NCBI GenBank assembly: GCA_963756545.1
Contig: CAVWNY010000002.1
Location: 558,001 to 622,000, forward strand
DNA: 64,000 bases
Direction of reading: 5' to 3'
Origin: DATFDN01 sp963756545
Lineage (GTDB): Bacteria; Pseudomonadota; Alphaproteobacteria; Acetobacterales; Acetobacteraceae
Part shown: positions 7,934 through 17,368 of the stretch, piece by piece
Layout of the letters: each line of letters opens with the position of its first letter
Numbering within the stretch: the stretch's first letter is position 1
Program-made: the position numbers and the translations under genes
Notes under the pieces: generated by a model
Told to the model about the DNA's origin: nothing
The model's database searches: none
What the model saw: the letters and a program-made list of their open reading frames with translations, nothing else

Positions 7934-8899
7934 TCACACCACCTGATTCCGCAGCGCCGCCTCCCCGCGCCACAGCCGATCGACGTTCTCCAGCAATATA
8001 TCGACCACGTTGTCTTCGTAGGCCCGCGTCTCCCCGGCGGTGTGCGGGGTGATGAGCACATTCGGCATCGCCCAGAGCGGCGACCCTTCGGCCAGCGGCT
8101 CCTCGGCGGTGCAATCCAGCGCGGCGGCGGCGATGCGGCCATCGCCCAACGCGGCGATCAGCGCCGGCTCGTCCACGCAGCGCCCGCGCGCGACGTTGAC
8201 CAGCGCCGCGCCGGGTTTCATGCGGGCGAGCGTCGCGGCGTTCATCAGCCGCTCGGTCTCGGACGTCAACGGGCAGGTCAGCGCCACGTAGTCGGCCTTG
8301 CCGAGCAGGTCGGGCAGCGCCTTCATCCCCTGCACGTCATCCGCCGCCCCGGCCCCGGCAGCGGGATCGCGCCGGGTCGCCAGCACGCGCATGTCGAACG
8401 CCTTGGCGAGACGGGCGAGCCGCCCGCCGATGCGGCCCAGCCCGACGATCAGCAGCGTCTTGCCGGCAATCTCGTCCTCCCGCTGACCGAGATCGGAGAT
8501 CATGCCGCGCCAGACACGCCGTGCCTGGTTGTCGCGCGCCTCCGGCAGTCGGCGGGCCAGCGCCAGGATCAGCGCCATCGCGTGCTCGGCGACGGCGTTG
8601 GCGTTCACCCCCGCCGCGCTCGCCAGCCGTATTCCGGCGGCTTGCAGGGCGGCGCGGTCGTATTGATCTATCCCGGCGCTGATCGACTGGATGAAGCGCA
8701 ATCGGGGCGCGCGCGCGATCAGATCGTTGGTCCACATCATCGAGACCGAGAGCACGTCGACCTCGCCAATTCGCGCCGCCAGATCCTCGCGCGTGCGGAC
8801 CTGGAAGCAACGGATTCCGGTGCGCGCCTCGAATCGCGCCTGCATCTGGTAAGCGACATGGGCGAAGCACACGGTCAGGCGATCTTTTGGCGGCAGCAT
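7934..8899 (-). CDS. D-2-hydroxyacid dehydrogenase
   Basis: The 321-residue protein is a full-length member of the NAD-dependent D-isomer 2-hydroxyacid dehydrogenase family. It shows the Rossmann motif GLGRIGG (about 158-164), the catalytic arginine in VNVARG, the glutamate in TAEEPL and the histidine in ITPHTAGE. It interconverts 2-keto and D-2-hydroxy acids in the cytoplasm; substrate unknown. The start codon lies against the start of the divergent tag gene, so the two probably share a promoter region inside each other's 5' ends. Confidence 0.92.
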   Translation of the reverse strand: MLPPKDRLTVCFAHVAYQMQARFEARTGIRCFQVRTREDLAARIGEVDVLSVSMMWTNDLIARAPRLRFIQSISAGIDQYDRAALQAAGIRLASAAGVNANAVAEHAMALILALARRLPEARDNQARRVWRGMISDLGQREDEIAGKTLLIVGLGRIGGRLARLAKAFDMRVLATRRDPAAGAGAADDVQGMKALPDLLGKADYVALTCPLTSETERLMNAATLARMKPGAALVNVARGRCVDEPALIAALGDGRIAAAALDCTAEEPLAEGSPLWAMPNVLITPHTAGETRAYEDNVVDILLENVDRLWRGEAALRNQVV

Positions 8900-8912
8900 G
8901 GGCGGCTCCGAT

Positions 8913-9494
8913 ATGAGCGGGACTGAGATCAGGCGCTGCGACTGGGCCCAAGGTGCGGGCGCGGACGCGATGCGAGCCTACCACGACACGGAATGGGGCG
9001 TGCCCCTGCACGGCGACGCGGCGCTGTTCGAGTTCCTGGTGCTGGAAGGCGCGCAGGCCGGGCTGTCGTGGCGCACCGTGCTGGACCGCCGCGCGGCCTA
9101 CCGGACGGCATTTCACGACTATGACATCACCCGCGTCGCCGCGATGACGGATCCCGAGCTTGCCGCCGTTCTGGCCGACCCCGCGATCATTCGCAACCGG
9201 CTGAAGGTGCTCTCGGTTCGCGCCAACGCCCGCGCCGCCCTCGCGACGATCGCGGAACACGGCAGCCTCGATGCCTATCTTTGGTCGTTCGTAGGCCATC
9301 GCCCGATCGTCAACGCCTGGACGAGTGCGGCCGAGGTACCGGCGCGGACGGAGCTGTCCGACACGATGAGCCGGGTGCTGCGCAAGCGCGGCTTCGGATT
9401 CGTCGGCTCCACGATCTGCTATGCCTTCATGCAGGCAACGGGCATGGTGAATGACCATCTGACCTGCTGCTTCCGCCGCGGCGGGGCGGGCTGA
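8913..9494 (+). CDS. tag: DNA-3-methyladenine glycosylase I
   Basis: The 193-residue protein matches Tag along its length. RRCDW near the N-terminus, YHDTEWGVP, EGAQAGLSW and the C-terminal NDHLTCC supply the zinc-binding Cys/His set and the active-site region of the family. It excises 3-methyladenine from alkylated DNA. ATG at 8913 is chosen because MSGTEIRRCDW matches the usual N-terminus; an ATG at 8898 would add five residues and overlap the divergent dehydrogenase gene. No strong ribosome-binding site precedes either. Confidence 0.93.
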   Translation: MSGTEIRRCDWAQGAGADAMRAYHDTEWGVPLHGDAALFEFLVLEGAQAGLSWRTVLDRRAAYRTAFHDYDITRVAAMTDPELAAVLADPAIIRNRLKVLSVRANARAALATIAEHGSLDAYLWSFVGHRPIVNAWTSAAEVPARTELSDTMSRVLRKRGFGFVGSTICYAFMQATGMVNDHLTCCFRRGGAG

Positions 9495-9529
9495 GGCGCT
9501 CCCGCGAAGTTGTCCGCCGGGCCCGTTTG

Positions 9530-9552
9530 CCGACCAGACATGGCGTGGTCGG
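9530..9552. other. Stem-loop upstream of the PH-domain gene
   Basis: CCGACCA (9530-9536) pairs with TGGTCGG (9546-9552) around a 9-base loop, between tag and the PH-domain gene. There is no T-run, so terminator or leader function is only a guess. Confidence 0.4.
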
Positions 9553-9577
9553 CTGCGCCGTCGCGGAGGCGGAATGC

Positions 9578-10044
9578 ATGGCCTACTACACCAAGGTGCT
9601 TCAGCCGGACGAGACGGTGCGGGCCGTGGGGCGGCTGCACTGGCTGATCTTCTGGCCCGCGATTTTCTGGCTGCTGATCGCGGTCGCGATCGCTTGCGTC
9701 GGCGCGTTCGTGGCATTGGAGGAGCCGCAGCGGACTTACTGCTTCTATGCCGCCGCCGCGATCGCCTTCCTGGGCGTGCTGGTGCTGCTGGGAGAATGGA
9801 TACGGCGGCGGGGGACGGAGATCGTCGTGACTGACCGCCGGGTGATCCTCAAGCGCGGGCTGCTGTCGCGCTACACGGCGGAGATGAACGTCAGCAAGAT
9901 CGAGACCGTCGATGTCTTCCAGTCGCTGTGGGGCCGGGTGCTGGGATACGGCACGGTGGTGATCCGCGGCACCGGCGCCGGCATCGAGCCGCTGCGCGGG
10001 TCGGCGCCCCGGTGACGCTGCGGAACGCGATCCTGCTCGGGTGA
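9578..10044 (+). CDS. Bacterial PH-domain (bPH2) membrane protein with an apparent frameshift near the C-terminus
   Basis: Two hydrophobic segments (about residues 20-42 and 52-70) are followed by a bPH2 domain (TEIVVTDRRVILKRG and YGTVVIRGTGAG). Function of the family is mostly unknown. The uninterrupted frame stops at 10015 after GIEPLRGSAPR. One extra G in the GGG at 9998-10000 would instead give GVGAPVTLRNAILLG and a stop at 10042-10044, which is how these proteins normally end. I therefore read it as a single-base loss, either a real mutation or a sequencing error. GGAGG ends seven bases before the ATG at 9578; the GTG-like upstream extension from 9527 is unlikely. Confidence 0.75.
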
Positions 10045-10143
10045 ACGGGCGCCGGCGAGCCTCAGTGCGATAACAGGTTCGTGTTGCCACCCCAAGCAGG
10101 CCCATGTTACGGGCCGATTCCGCCCCGCCAGCGAAAGCCCCCG

Positions 10144-11370
10144 ATGTCCGTCCACGCGGAAACGAGCCGCATCGTCACGCCCGAGGCGCGCCGGGCCTTG
10201 TGGGGTTCGGCGGTCGGCTACGCCATGGACGGGTTCGACCTGCTGATCCTGGGTTTCATGCTCAAGCCGATCGCCGCCGCGCTGGGGCTCGGTCCCGCCC
10301 AGGCCGGATCGATCGTCACCGCGACCTTGGCCGGCGCCGTGCTGGGCGGCGTCGGGTTCGGGTTGCTCGCCGACAGGTTCGGTCGGGTACGCGTCCTGAC
10401 CTGGACCATCGTGCTGTTCGGCGTGTTCACCGGCCTCTGCGGACTGGCGCGGACCTACGGGCAGCTTTTGGCCTTTCGCGGCATTGCCGGGCTCGGCCTG
10501 GGCGGAGAGTTCGGGATCGGCATGGCGTTGGTGGCCGAAGCGTGGCCCGCTTCCATGCGCGCCCGCGCCTCGTCCTATGTCGGGCTGGGCTGGCAGGCCG
10601 GCGTGCTCGTCGCGGCGCTGCTGGCGCCCGTGCTGATTCCCGCGCTGGGATGGCGCGGCACGTTCGCCGTCGGCGCCTTCCCGGCAGCCGTCGCCTTCTT
10701 CGTCCGTCGCGCGCTCCATGAGCCGGCACTGTTCGCCGCCCAAGCCGCGCGGCCGCCACGCAGCTTGATGGCGCCGCTCCGCCTGCTGGTCGCCGATGGG
10801 CCGAGCACGCGGGCGAGCCTTGGAATGCTCGTGCTCTGCTCGGTACAGAACTTCGGCTACTACGGGGTGATGATCTGGTTGCCGAGCTATCTCGCGGCGC
10901 GGTTCCACTACGGCCTGACGCGGTCGGCGCTGTGGACGGCGGTGACGATCGCCGGGATGGCACTCGGCATCTGGGTGTTCGGCCAGGCCGCAGACCGGTT
11001 CGGGCGGCGGTTGTCCTTCGGCTTTTGGATGGTCGGCGCGGCGGTGATGGTCCTGGTCTATTCCCAACTCGCCGCGCCGATCGCGCTGCTGGTCGGCGGC
11101 GCGGTGATGGGGTTCTTCGTGAACGGGATGCTGGGCGGCTACGGCGCGCTGATGAGCGAACTCTACCCCACCGAGGCGCGGGCGACGGCGCAGAACGTGC
11201 TGTTCAACATCGGCCGTGCGGCGGGTGGCTTCGGCCCCGTCACGGTCGGCGCGGTCGCCGCCGGGCATGGCTTCGCGACAGCGATCGCCATGCTGGCCGT
11301 GCTGTACGGGATCGACCTGCTCGCGTTGCTGCTACTGATCCCGGAGCGGCGGGGAATGGCCCTGCGATGA
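10144..11370 (+). CDS. MFS transporter (AAHS/sialate-like branch)
   Basis: The 408-residue inner-membrane protein has about 12 hydrophobic segments. GYAMDGFDLLILGFML at TM1 and the motif-A loop GLLADRFGRVRVL, repeated as ADRFGRR in the second half, place it in the branch that holds aromatic-acid and sialate/sugar-acid:proton symporters. The substrate cannot be named. ATG at 10144 fits the TM1 distance; upstream in-frame codons are proline-rich. It ends exactly where the convergent ppx gene ends. Confidence 0.88.
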   Translation: MSVHAETSRIVTPEARRALWGSAVGYAMDGFDLLILGFMLKPIAAALGLGPAQAGSIVTATLAGAVLGGVGFGLLADRFGRVRVLTWTIVLFGVFTGLCGLARTYGQLLAFRGIAGLGLGGEFGIGMALVAEAWPASMRARASSYVGLGWQAGVLVAALLAPVLIPALGWRGTFAVGAFPAAVAFFVRRALHEPALFAAQAARPPRSLMAPLRLLVADGPSTRASLGMLVLCSVQNFGYYGVMIWLPSYLAARFHYGLTRSALWTAVTIAGMALGIWVFGQAADRFGRRLSFGFWMVGAAVMVLVYSQLAAPIALLVGGAVMGFFVNGMLGGYGALMSELYPTEARATAQNVLFNIGRAAGGFGPVTVGAVAAGHGFATAIAMLAVLYGIDLLALLLLIPERRGMALR

Positions 11371-12918
11371 TCACCCCGCGCCGGCGCGCCGTATCCCGCG
11401 CTCGAACAGCGGCCCGAGGTCGCCGCCGGCCCGTTCGACCACCGCTTCCAGCCCCATCGCCTGCGCCAGCCGCTCCAGCCGGCGCAGCACGCTGTCGCCG
11501 GCGAACACGCCCTCCTCCTCGCGCAGACGCAGCACCAGGCGGCTGCCACGCACGCTGATCGCAGTCGCCGCCAGAAGGTCGGGGGTGCCGGCGCTGAGGG
11601 TGTAGGCCAGGCGCAGCGCCGTCCCCAGCACTTCAGCGCGGCGGGCGCTCGCCATATCCAGCAGAAGGCGCGCGGAGCGCAGGAACTCGGCGTTCTCGTC
11701 CACTTCGTAGCGGATGGCGACGGCGAGCGCGAGGAAGCCGCGGGCGTGGTGGTCGAGCCCGAGGCCGGGCTGACGCAGCACGCGCCAGAACGCCTGCTCG
11801 GCACGGAACTCCGGATGGTCATGGCTGGCCAGGTCCGACATCCAGCACAGTGCCAGCCGCTGCCGCTGCGTCTCCGGCGTCTCCTGCGCGAACAGCGGAC
11901 CGGTCCAGTCGATCAGCGCGGGCGGCAGGGCGCTATCGCGACCGAGCCGCGACGCGTAGTCGCGCCCGGCGGCGATGAGCGGGTCCTGAGCGCGAATTTC
12001 AGGGGGTATATGTCGCATGAACCAGCCCTCGCGCAGGCCGCTCGCGCTGAACACGACGCGCCGCGCGCCGGTGGCGCGCAACACGCGGCGCAGTACCACG
12101 GCGGCGAACGGGAGGTCATCGATCCGCTTGCGCGGCACCCCGCTCAGACGCTCCAGCGCGCGGCGGCCGGCGGTGGCGATCATCGCGGCCAACTCGCGCG
12201 CCTCGTCGCGGCCGATGGCATATTGGTGGACCATGTGCAGCGGATAGGCGGTCTGCGCCATGTGCAGCCGCGCGAAGGCGCGCCAGGCGCCGCCGACCAG
12301 ATAGAGGTCCTTGCCCGCCGCCTCGTTTAGCCACGCCACCCCGGCCAGATCGTCTTCGGCGATCGCGCGGGCGCGGCCGATGTCGCCCCCCGCCCGCTCG
12401 GCCAGCCGGATCACGCCGAGCGACAGGGTTCGCGAATCTCCGCTCGGTCGTCCGGCTGCCAGACGCACCAGTTCGAGCGAGCCGCCGCCGATGTCGGCCA
12501 GGACGCCATCCGCGTCGGGGATGCCGCACAGCACGCCGAGGGCGGAGTACTCCGCCTCCTCGGCACCCGACAGCACGCGGATCGGCACGCCGGGCAACCG
12601 CGCCTGGAGCGCGGCGATGAACACCGTCCCGTTGCTGGCGTCGCGAACCGCCGCGGTCGCCAGCACCTCCAGCGGATCGGCCCCCATCGCTCGCGCGGCC
12701 GCGTGGTAGCGCCGCAGCACGGTGAGCGCCTGCGTCACGCCGTCCTGGTTCAGCCGGCCCGTCGCCTGCAATCCCTTGCCGAGGCGCAGCACAGCCTTCT
12801 CATTGAAGATCGCCACCGGGTTCCGGCACTGGCCCTCGTACACCACGAGGCGGACGGAGTTCGACCCGAGATCGACCACCGCACAGCGCGGCGCATCGGC
12901 GGGGGACACGAAGGGCAT
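11371..12918 (-). CDS. ppx: Exopolyphosphatase / Ppx-GppA phosphatase
   Basis: The 515-residue protein has the ASKHA phosphate loop DLGSNSVRLVVYEG (about residues 16-29), a second loop in LADIGGGSLELV (about 141-152), and the longer C-terminal domain of Ppx. It removes terminal phosphates from polyphosphate and may act on pppGpp. It starts three bases after the ppk stop on the same strand, so the kinase and phosphatase of polyphosphate are co-transcribed. Confidence 0.94.
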   Translation of the reverse strand: MPFVSPADAPRCAVVDLGSNSVRLVVYEGQCRNPVAIFNEKAVLRLGKGLQATGRLNQDGVTQALTVLRRYHAAARAMGADPLEVLATAAVRDASNGTVFIAALQARLPGVPIRVLSGAEEAEYSALGVLCGIPDADGVLADIGGGSLELVRLAAGRPSGDSRTLSLGVIRLAERAGGDIGRARAIAEDDLAGVAWLNEAAGKDLYLVGGAWRAFARLHMAQTAYPLHMVHQYAIGRDEARELAAMIATAGRRALERLSGVPRKRIDDLPFAAVVLRRVLRATGARRVVFSASGLREGWFMRHIPPEIRAQDPLIAAGRDYASRLGRDSALPPALIDWTGPLFAQETPETQRQRLALCWMSDLASHDHPEFRAEQAFWRVLRQPGLGLDHHARGFLALAVAIRYEVDENAEFLRSARLLLDMASARRAEVLGTALRLAYTLSAGTPDLLAATAISVRGSRLVLRLREEEGVFAGDSVLRRLERLAQAMGLEAVVERAGGDLGPLFERGIRRAGAG

Positions 12919-12921
12919 TGG

Positions 12922-15162
12922 CTAATCCTGATTGACCCGGTCAGCCCGGCGCGCGAGCGGCGCTGCGATCACTGGCCCATGCAACGCGGAGCCACGGCCG
13001 GAAAGCGAGGGGTTGGTCATGAAGTAGTCGTGCGCCGAAAACGGCCGCTTGCCCGCCGGCACACGCCGCCAGGTTCCATCCGGACGCAGTTCCCAGGACT
13101 GCATCGTATCCTTCAGGTTCACTACCATGATCTGGTCGAGCACTTGCGCGTGGACCGTCGAGTTGTGGATCGGCACCAGCGTCTCCACCCGCCAATCCAT
13201 GTTCCGCACCATCCAGTCGGCCGAGCTGATATAGACGCGCGCGTGCCGGCCGGGCAGCGAGTGGCCATTGCCGAACACGCAGATGCGGCTGTGCTCGAGG
13301 AAGCGCCCGACGATCGACTTGATGCGGATGTTCTCCGAGAGCCCCGGAATGCCGGGGCGAAGGCAGCAGATGCCGCGCACGACGCCCATCACCTTCACCC
13401 CCGCCCGCGACGCGCGATAGAGGGCGTCGATCAGCGCCTCGTCCACCAGGCTGTTCATCTTCAGCCAGATCGTCGCCGGCCGACCGCCCCGCGCGAAGGC
13501 GATCTCGCGCTCGATCAGCTCGACCAGAACGGGGCGGAGCGTGAGCGGGGAGAACGCGAGCGCGTCCATCCGCTCGGGTTGAGCGTAGCCGGTGAGATAG
13601 TTGAACAGCCGCGCCGCGTCGCGCGTCAGGTCGCGGTCGGTCGTGAAGAAGCTCAGGTCGGCGTAAATGCGCGCGGTGATCGGGTGGTAGTTGCCGGTGC
13701 CGAAATGCGCGTACGACCGCACCGACCCGCCCTCCCGGCGCACCACCAGCGATAGCTTGGCGTGCGTCTTCAGCCCGGCGAAGCCGAACACCACCTGCAC
13801 GCCGGCGGCCTCCAGCGCGCGCGCGAGCCGAATGTTCGCCTCCTCGTCGAAGCGGGCGCGCAGCTCGACGACGGCGGTGACGGCCTTGCCCGCCTCGGCG
13901 GCCTCGATCAGCGCCTTCACGATCGGGCTGTCGCGGCTGGTGCGGTAGAGCGTCTGCTTGACCGCGATCACCGTCGGATCGCGCGCCGCCTGGAGCAGGA
14001 ACTGCACCACGACGTCGAAGCTCTCGAACGGGTGGTGGACGATGATGTCCTTGGCGCGGATGGCGGCGAAGCAGTCGCCGCCGAAGTCGCGGATGCGCTC
14101 GGGGAAACGCGGCGTGTAGGGAGGAAAGAGCAGGTCCGGGCGGTCGTCCACGATGAGCTGCCGAAGATCGGCCACCCCCAGGATGCCGTCCTGGATGTGG
14201 ATCTCGTCGGCCGTGGCCTCCAGCTCGGCCGCCACCAGCTCGCGCAGTTCCTCTGGCATGTCGGCGCTCAGGCTGAGATGGATCGCGACCCCGCGCCGGC
14301 GCCGCTTCAGCGCCGTCTCGTAGGAGCGGACGAGATCCTCGGCCTCCTCCTCGAACTCCACGTCGGTGTCACGGATCAGGCGGAACATGCCGTGGCCGGT
14401 GATGCGAAAGCCGGGAAACATCCGGTCCAGGAACAGCCCGACCACCGCCTCCAGCATCACGAGGCGGATCGGTGCCCGCGCATCCGGCGTCGGCAGGCGC
14501 ACGAAGCGCTCCACCTGCGCGGGCAGCGGGATCAGCGCGCGCATCCCCGTGCCGTCCTGCTCGCGCACCAGGCGGAGCGCCATGACCAGGCCCATGTTGG
14601 GGATGAACGGAAAGGGATGCGCCGGGTCGATGGCGAGCGGGGTCAGCACGGGAAACACCCGGTCCATGAACCAGGCTTCGAGCCACACCAGATCCTCGGG
14701 CGCCAGCGCGTCGGGCTCGCAGACCTCGACGGAGGCGGCGCTCAGCAAGGCGCGCAGCTCCCGCCAGACCCGCTGCTGATCGGCCAGCAGGCCCTCGGCG
14801 CGCACCTTGATCAGGGCGAGCTGCTGGGCGGGGGTGCGTCCGTCCGCGGAGGTCGCGGTCAGCCCAGCCTTCGCCTGGCCGATCAGGCCGGCGACGCGGA
14901 CCGAATAGAACTCATCCAGGTTGAACGCGCTGATCGAGATGAAGCGGACCCGCTCCAACAGCGGATGACGGGGATTCTCCGCCTCCTCCACGACGCGGTG
15001 GTTGAAATCGAGCCAGGACACCTCGCGATTGATGAACCGCTCCGGGCTGGCCGGTCCGATCGGCTGCGGCCGCACGGTTTGCATCACCCCGTGCTGGGCC
15101 GGAACCCTGACGGGCGCGCCTGCGTCCGGTGCGATCGCTTCGGAGGCGGACAGCTTGTTCAT
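12922..15162 (-). CDS. ppk1: Polyphosphate kinase 1
   Basis: The 746-residue protein is full-length PPK1: N-terminal domain from FINREVSWLDFN, head domain, and the two C-terminal phospholipase-D-like domains. His467 in GLKTHAKLSLVV is the residue that should be phosphorylated, and LRARFDEEANI precedes it as in the family. It makes polyphosphate from ATP reversibly, peripheral to the membrane. First gene of the ppk1-ppx operon. The first ATG at 15162 is used; the first 40 residues are variable in the family. Confidence 0.96.
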   Translation of the reverse strand: MNKLSASEAIAPDAGAPVRVPAQHGVMQTVRPQPIGPASPERFINREVSWLDFNHRVVEEAENPRHPLLERVRFISISAFNLDEFYSVRVAGLIGQAKAGLTATSADGRTPAQQLALIKVRAEGLLADQQRVWRELRALLSAASVEVCEPDALAPEDLVWLEAWFMDRVFPVLTPLAIDPAHPFPFIPNMGLVMALRLVREQDGTGMRALIPLPAQVERFVRLPTPDARAPIRLVMLEAVVGLFLDRMFPGFRITGHGMFRLIRDTDVEFEEEAEDLVRSYETALKRRRRGVAIHLSLSADMPEELRELVAAELEATADEIHIQDGILGVADLRQLIVDDRPDLLFPPYTPRFPERIRDFGGDCFAAIRAKDIIVHHPFESFDVVVQFLLQAARDPTVIAVKQTLYRTSRDSPIVKALIEAAEAGKAVTAVVELRARFDEEANIRLARALEAAGVQVVFGFAGLKTHAKLSLVVRREGGSVRSYAHFGTGNYHPITARIYADLSFFTTDRDLTRDAARLFNYLTGYAQPERMDALAFSPLTLRPVLVELIEREIAFARGGRPATIWLKMNSLVDEALIDALYRASRAGVKVMGVVRGICCLRPGIPGLSENIRIKSIVGRFLEHSRICVFGNGHSLPGRHARVYISSADWMVRNMDWRVETLVPIHNSTVHAQVLDQIMVVNLKDTMQSWELRPDGTWRRVPAGKRPFSAHDYFMTNPSLSGRGSALHGPVIAAPLARRADRVNQD

Positions 15163-15232
15163 GACCCGACGTTACACGCAGATGCCCCCGCGCCGCGAGG
15201 GGATCGCGTCACGTCGCGATGCGTGGGCTCCT

Positions 15233-15865
15233 TCAGGAGACGAGGCGCGCGAGCTTCTGGGCAAGCTGCGGCGCGGCATCGCCGGCGTCGATCGGGGCGA
15301 TGAACCGCCCGTCCGGTCCCATCAGGTACAGCACCGAACTATGGGCCATCGAGTAGTCGTTCGGGCCGGGGCCGGTCACCTGCTTGGCGGCATAGACGTG
15401 ATACTCTCGCTCGACCTGGTCGATCTGTTCGGGCGTGCCGGTCAGGCCCATCAACCGCGGCGTGAAGGCGCGGGCATACTGCTTCATCGCGGCCGGGGTG
15501 TCCCGTTGCGGATCGACCGTGATGAATAGCGGCTGGATCAGCTTGGCCTTCGGCCCGAGCTGCTCGAGCGCGCCGGCCACCTCGTTCAGCGTGGTGGGGC
15601 AGACGTCCGGACAATAGGTATAACCGAAATAGACTAGCATGTACTTGCCGCGGAAGCTCCGGTCGGTGACCGTCTGGCCGCTGCCGTTCTCCAGGGTGAA
15701 CGGCCCCCCGATCGCCGCGCCGGCGTTGCCGCTGAGCCAGAGGAACACGCCGGCGCCGAACAGCACCAGGGCAAGGACGAGGCCGACGGCGGCGAAGGGG
15801 AGAACGCGCCGAGCGCGGCGACGGTCATCGCTCAGACGGACGTGCGGGTCGGTTGGCTTCGACAT
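15233..15865 (-). CDS. SCO1/SenC family copper chaperone
   Basis: The 210-residue protein has one N-terminal membrane anchor (about residues 22-44), then a thioredoxin-like domain with YTYCPDVCPTTL (the copper-binding Cys-x3-Cys) and the conserved histidine in SMAHSSVLYL. It delivers copper to the CuA site of cytochrome oxidase or acts as a periplasmic thiol reductant. The ATG at 15865 is chosen because residues further upstream in the same frame belong to an unrelated MBL-fold remnant. Confidence 0.93.
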   Translation of the reverse strand: MSKPTDPHVRLSDDRRRARRVLPFAAVGLVLALVLFGAGVFLWLSGNAGAAIGGPFTLENGSGQTVTDRSFRGKYMLVYFGYTYCPDVCPTTLNEVAGALEQLGPKAKLIQPLFITVDPQRDTPAAMKQYARAFTPRLMGLTGTPEQIDQVEREYHVYAAKQVTGPGPNDYSMAHSSVLYLMGPDGRFIAPIDAGDAAPQLAQKLARLVS

Positions 15866-15925
15866 GGCGGACGGGTCTACCACTGGCGCACGGCCGGTCA
15901 ACAACCCAGCACGTCGACCGGGAGG

Positions 15926-16113
15926 TGCCTGATGCCGTTTGATCCCTGTTATTTCCTGCGCGCGCACGAGCGTGTTGATAATGCCGGCGTGGCCGCAGGA
16001 ACTGATCACCACCAGCCCGCGATCACCCAGCCTGAAGCAGGTGGCGTGCTCGTGCCAGTGCTGGTCGGGCACCGGCTTCCCGCGAGTTCATCGGCGGTGA
16101 AATGATGCTTCTT
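15926..16113 (-). pseudogene. Remnant of an MBL-fold metallo-hydrolase gene
   Basis: In one minus frame PDQHWHEHATCFRLGDRG, VVISSCGHAGIINTL and RAQEITGIK match the middle of MBL-fold hydrolases of the dihydropteroate/ribofuranosylaminobenzene-phosphate-synthase-like group. Just before it, in another frame, HHFTADELAG would be the preceding block, so a one-base loss separates the two. The N-terminal metal-binding part and the C-terminus are missing. The remnant reads straight into the SCO1 gene frame, which can mislead start calling there. The rest of 15866-16333 holds nothing else I recognise. Confidence 0.65.
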
Positions 16114-16333
16114 GGCCTTTGAGCGATTCGAGATGCAATGCCAGCCCCCGAGGCAAGCACGCCGAAGTCCTCGATTCGTCGGCCAGGTGTGATGATGCGG
16201 CGTGTCGGCTCAGGAGGGTCGGGGGGTCGCCACGTTCGTTTGAAGCTGGCATACAATCCATCCGCCGCGCGCCGCGGACCAGGCGACGGAACCGCTCGAT
16301 CCAGGAAACCGTTCATAGGGAGGGCCACGTACC

Positions 16334-17353
16334 ATGCGACACTCCGTCCGAAGCTGGCTTTCGCGCGGCACGCTGTCGGTGGCCGCGCTGGGCGTTGTGG
16401 TCGCCGCCCCCATTATGGCCCAGGCCCAGGTTAGCCAAACCAAGGCCCGTGTCGCCATGGTCACGCGGGATTTCAACAACCCGTATTGGCGCGCGCTGCG
16501 CGACGGCGCGGTGGACGAGGGTAAGAGGCTCGGCATCGAGGTGAGCGTCCAGGCGGGATCGAACGAGACGGATTCGGCCGGCGAGAACGCCAAGATCTCG
16601 ACCATGGCCAACCAGAATTACACCTGCTTCGGCGTCGTCCCGGTCAACGCGACCAACATTATCACGCCGCTTATCCCGGTCTCGCGCAAGGGCATCCCGA
16701 TCATCAATCTCGACACGGCGCTCGATCCCAAGGCGGTGCAGGAAGCCGGATTGAAGCTGACATCCTTCATCGGGTCGGACAACACCCACGCCGGCGAGAT
16801 CGCCGGGCAGTACATGCTTCAGCAACTCGGCGGCAAGGGGCGGGTCGCGATCCTTGAAGGCATTCCGGGCGAGCAGAACGGGATCAATCGCGAAACCGCG
16901 TTCCGCAAGGAAGTCGCCGGCAAGCTCACCATCGTGCAGGCGGAGTCCGCCGACTACGAGCGAAACCGCGCGCTGACCGAGGTGGAGGGGATGCTGAAGG
17001 TCCATCCCGACCTCAACGGCATCTTCGCCGCCAATGACGAGATGGGGCTCGGCGCCGCCCAGGCGATCCTGAACGCCGGCAAGAGCCAGCAGATCAGGGT
17101 CGTCAGCGTCGATGGCATCCACGAGGCGCTGGAAGCGGTCGCGTCCGGCAAGCTGGACGGCTCGGTGTCGCAATACCCGTATGTCGAGGGGCAGATGGCG
17201 GTCCAGGCGTGCCAGCAACTGGCCGAGGGCAAGACCATCCCGACGCACATCACGTCGCCGATCGAGCTGATCACGAAGGCGAACGCGAAGCAGGCGATCG
17301 CGGACTTCCCGAAGCCGTTCTTCACCTTTGACGACCCGTTCGGCGCGCCGTGA
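16334..17353 (+). CDS. Sugar ABC transporter, periplasmic substrate-binding protein
   Basis: The 339-residue protein has a signal peptide (cleavage near PIMAQAQ, about residue 31) and the fold of ribose/allose/fructose-binding proteins: VTRDFNNPYWRALRDGA at the start of lobe 1, GSDNTHAGEIAGQYM, FAANDEMGLGAAQAI and VDGIHEALEAVASGKL. It should bind a monosaccharide in the periplasm. GGGAGG lies ten bases before the ATG. First gene of a three-gene transporter operon; the layout and single-domain ATPase recall frcBCA, but the sugar is unknown. Confidence 0.9.
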   Translation: MRHSVRSWLSRGTLSVAALGVVVAAPIMAQAQVSQTKARVAMVTRDFNNPYWRALRDGAVDEGKRLGIEVSVQAGSNETDSAGENAKISTMANQNYTCFGVVPVNATNIITPLIPVSRKGIPIINLDTALDPKAVQEAGLKLTSFIGSDNTHAGEIAGQYMLQQLGGKGRVAILEGIPGEQNGINRETAFRKEVAGKLTIVQAESADYERNRALTEVEGMLKVHPDLNGIFAANDEMGLGAAQAILNAGKSQQIRVVSVDGIHEALEAVASGKLDGSVSQYPYVEGQMAVQACQQLAEGKTIPTHITSPIELITKANAKQAIADFPKPFFTFDDPFGAP

Positions 17354-17368
17354 CACAGCCGTGCGTCC

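Noticed and set aside
8337..9716. A 459-codon minus-strand frame across tag
   Set aside because: Arg/Pro-rich shadow of the tag and dehydrogenase genes.
9871..11268. A 465-codon minus-strand frame
   Set aside because: Antisense to the MFS transporter gene, with shadow-type composition.
16239..16257. TTTGAA and TACAAT as promoter boxes for the sugar transporter
   Set aside because: TACAAT is a fair -10 box but TTTGAA is only seven bases away, and no -35 box is visible at the right spacing.
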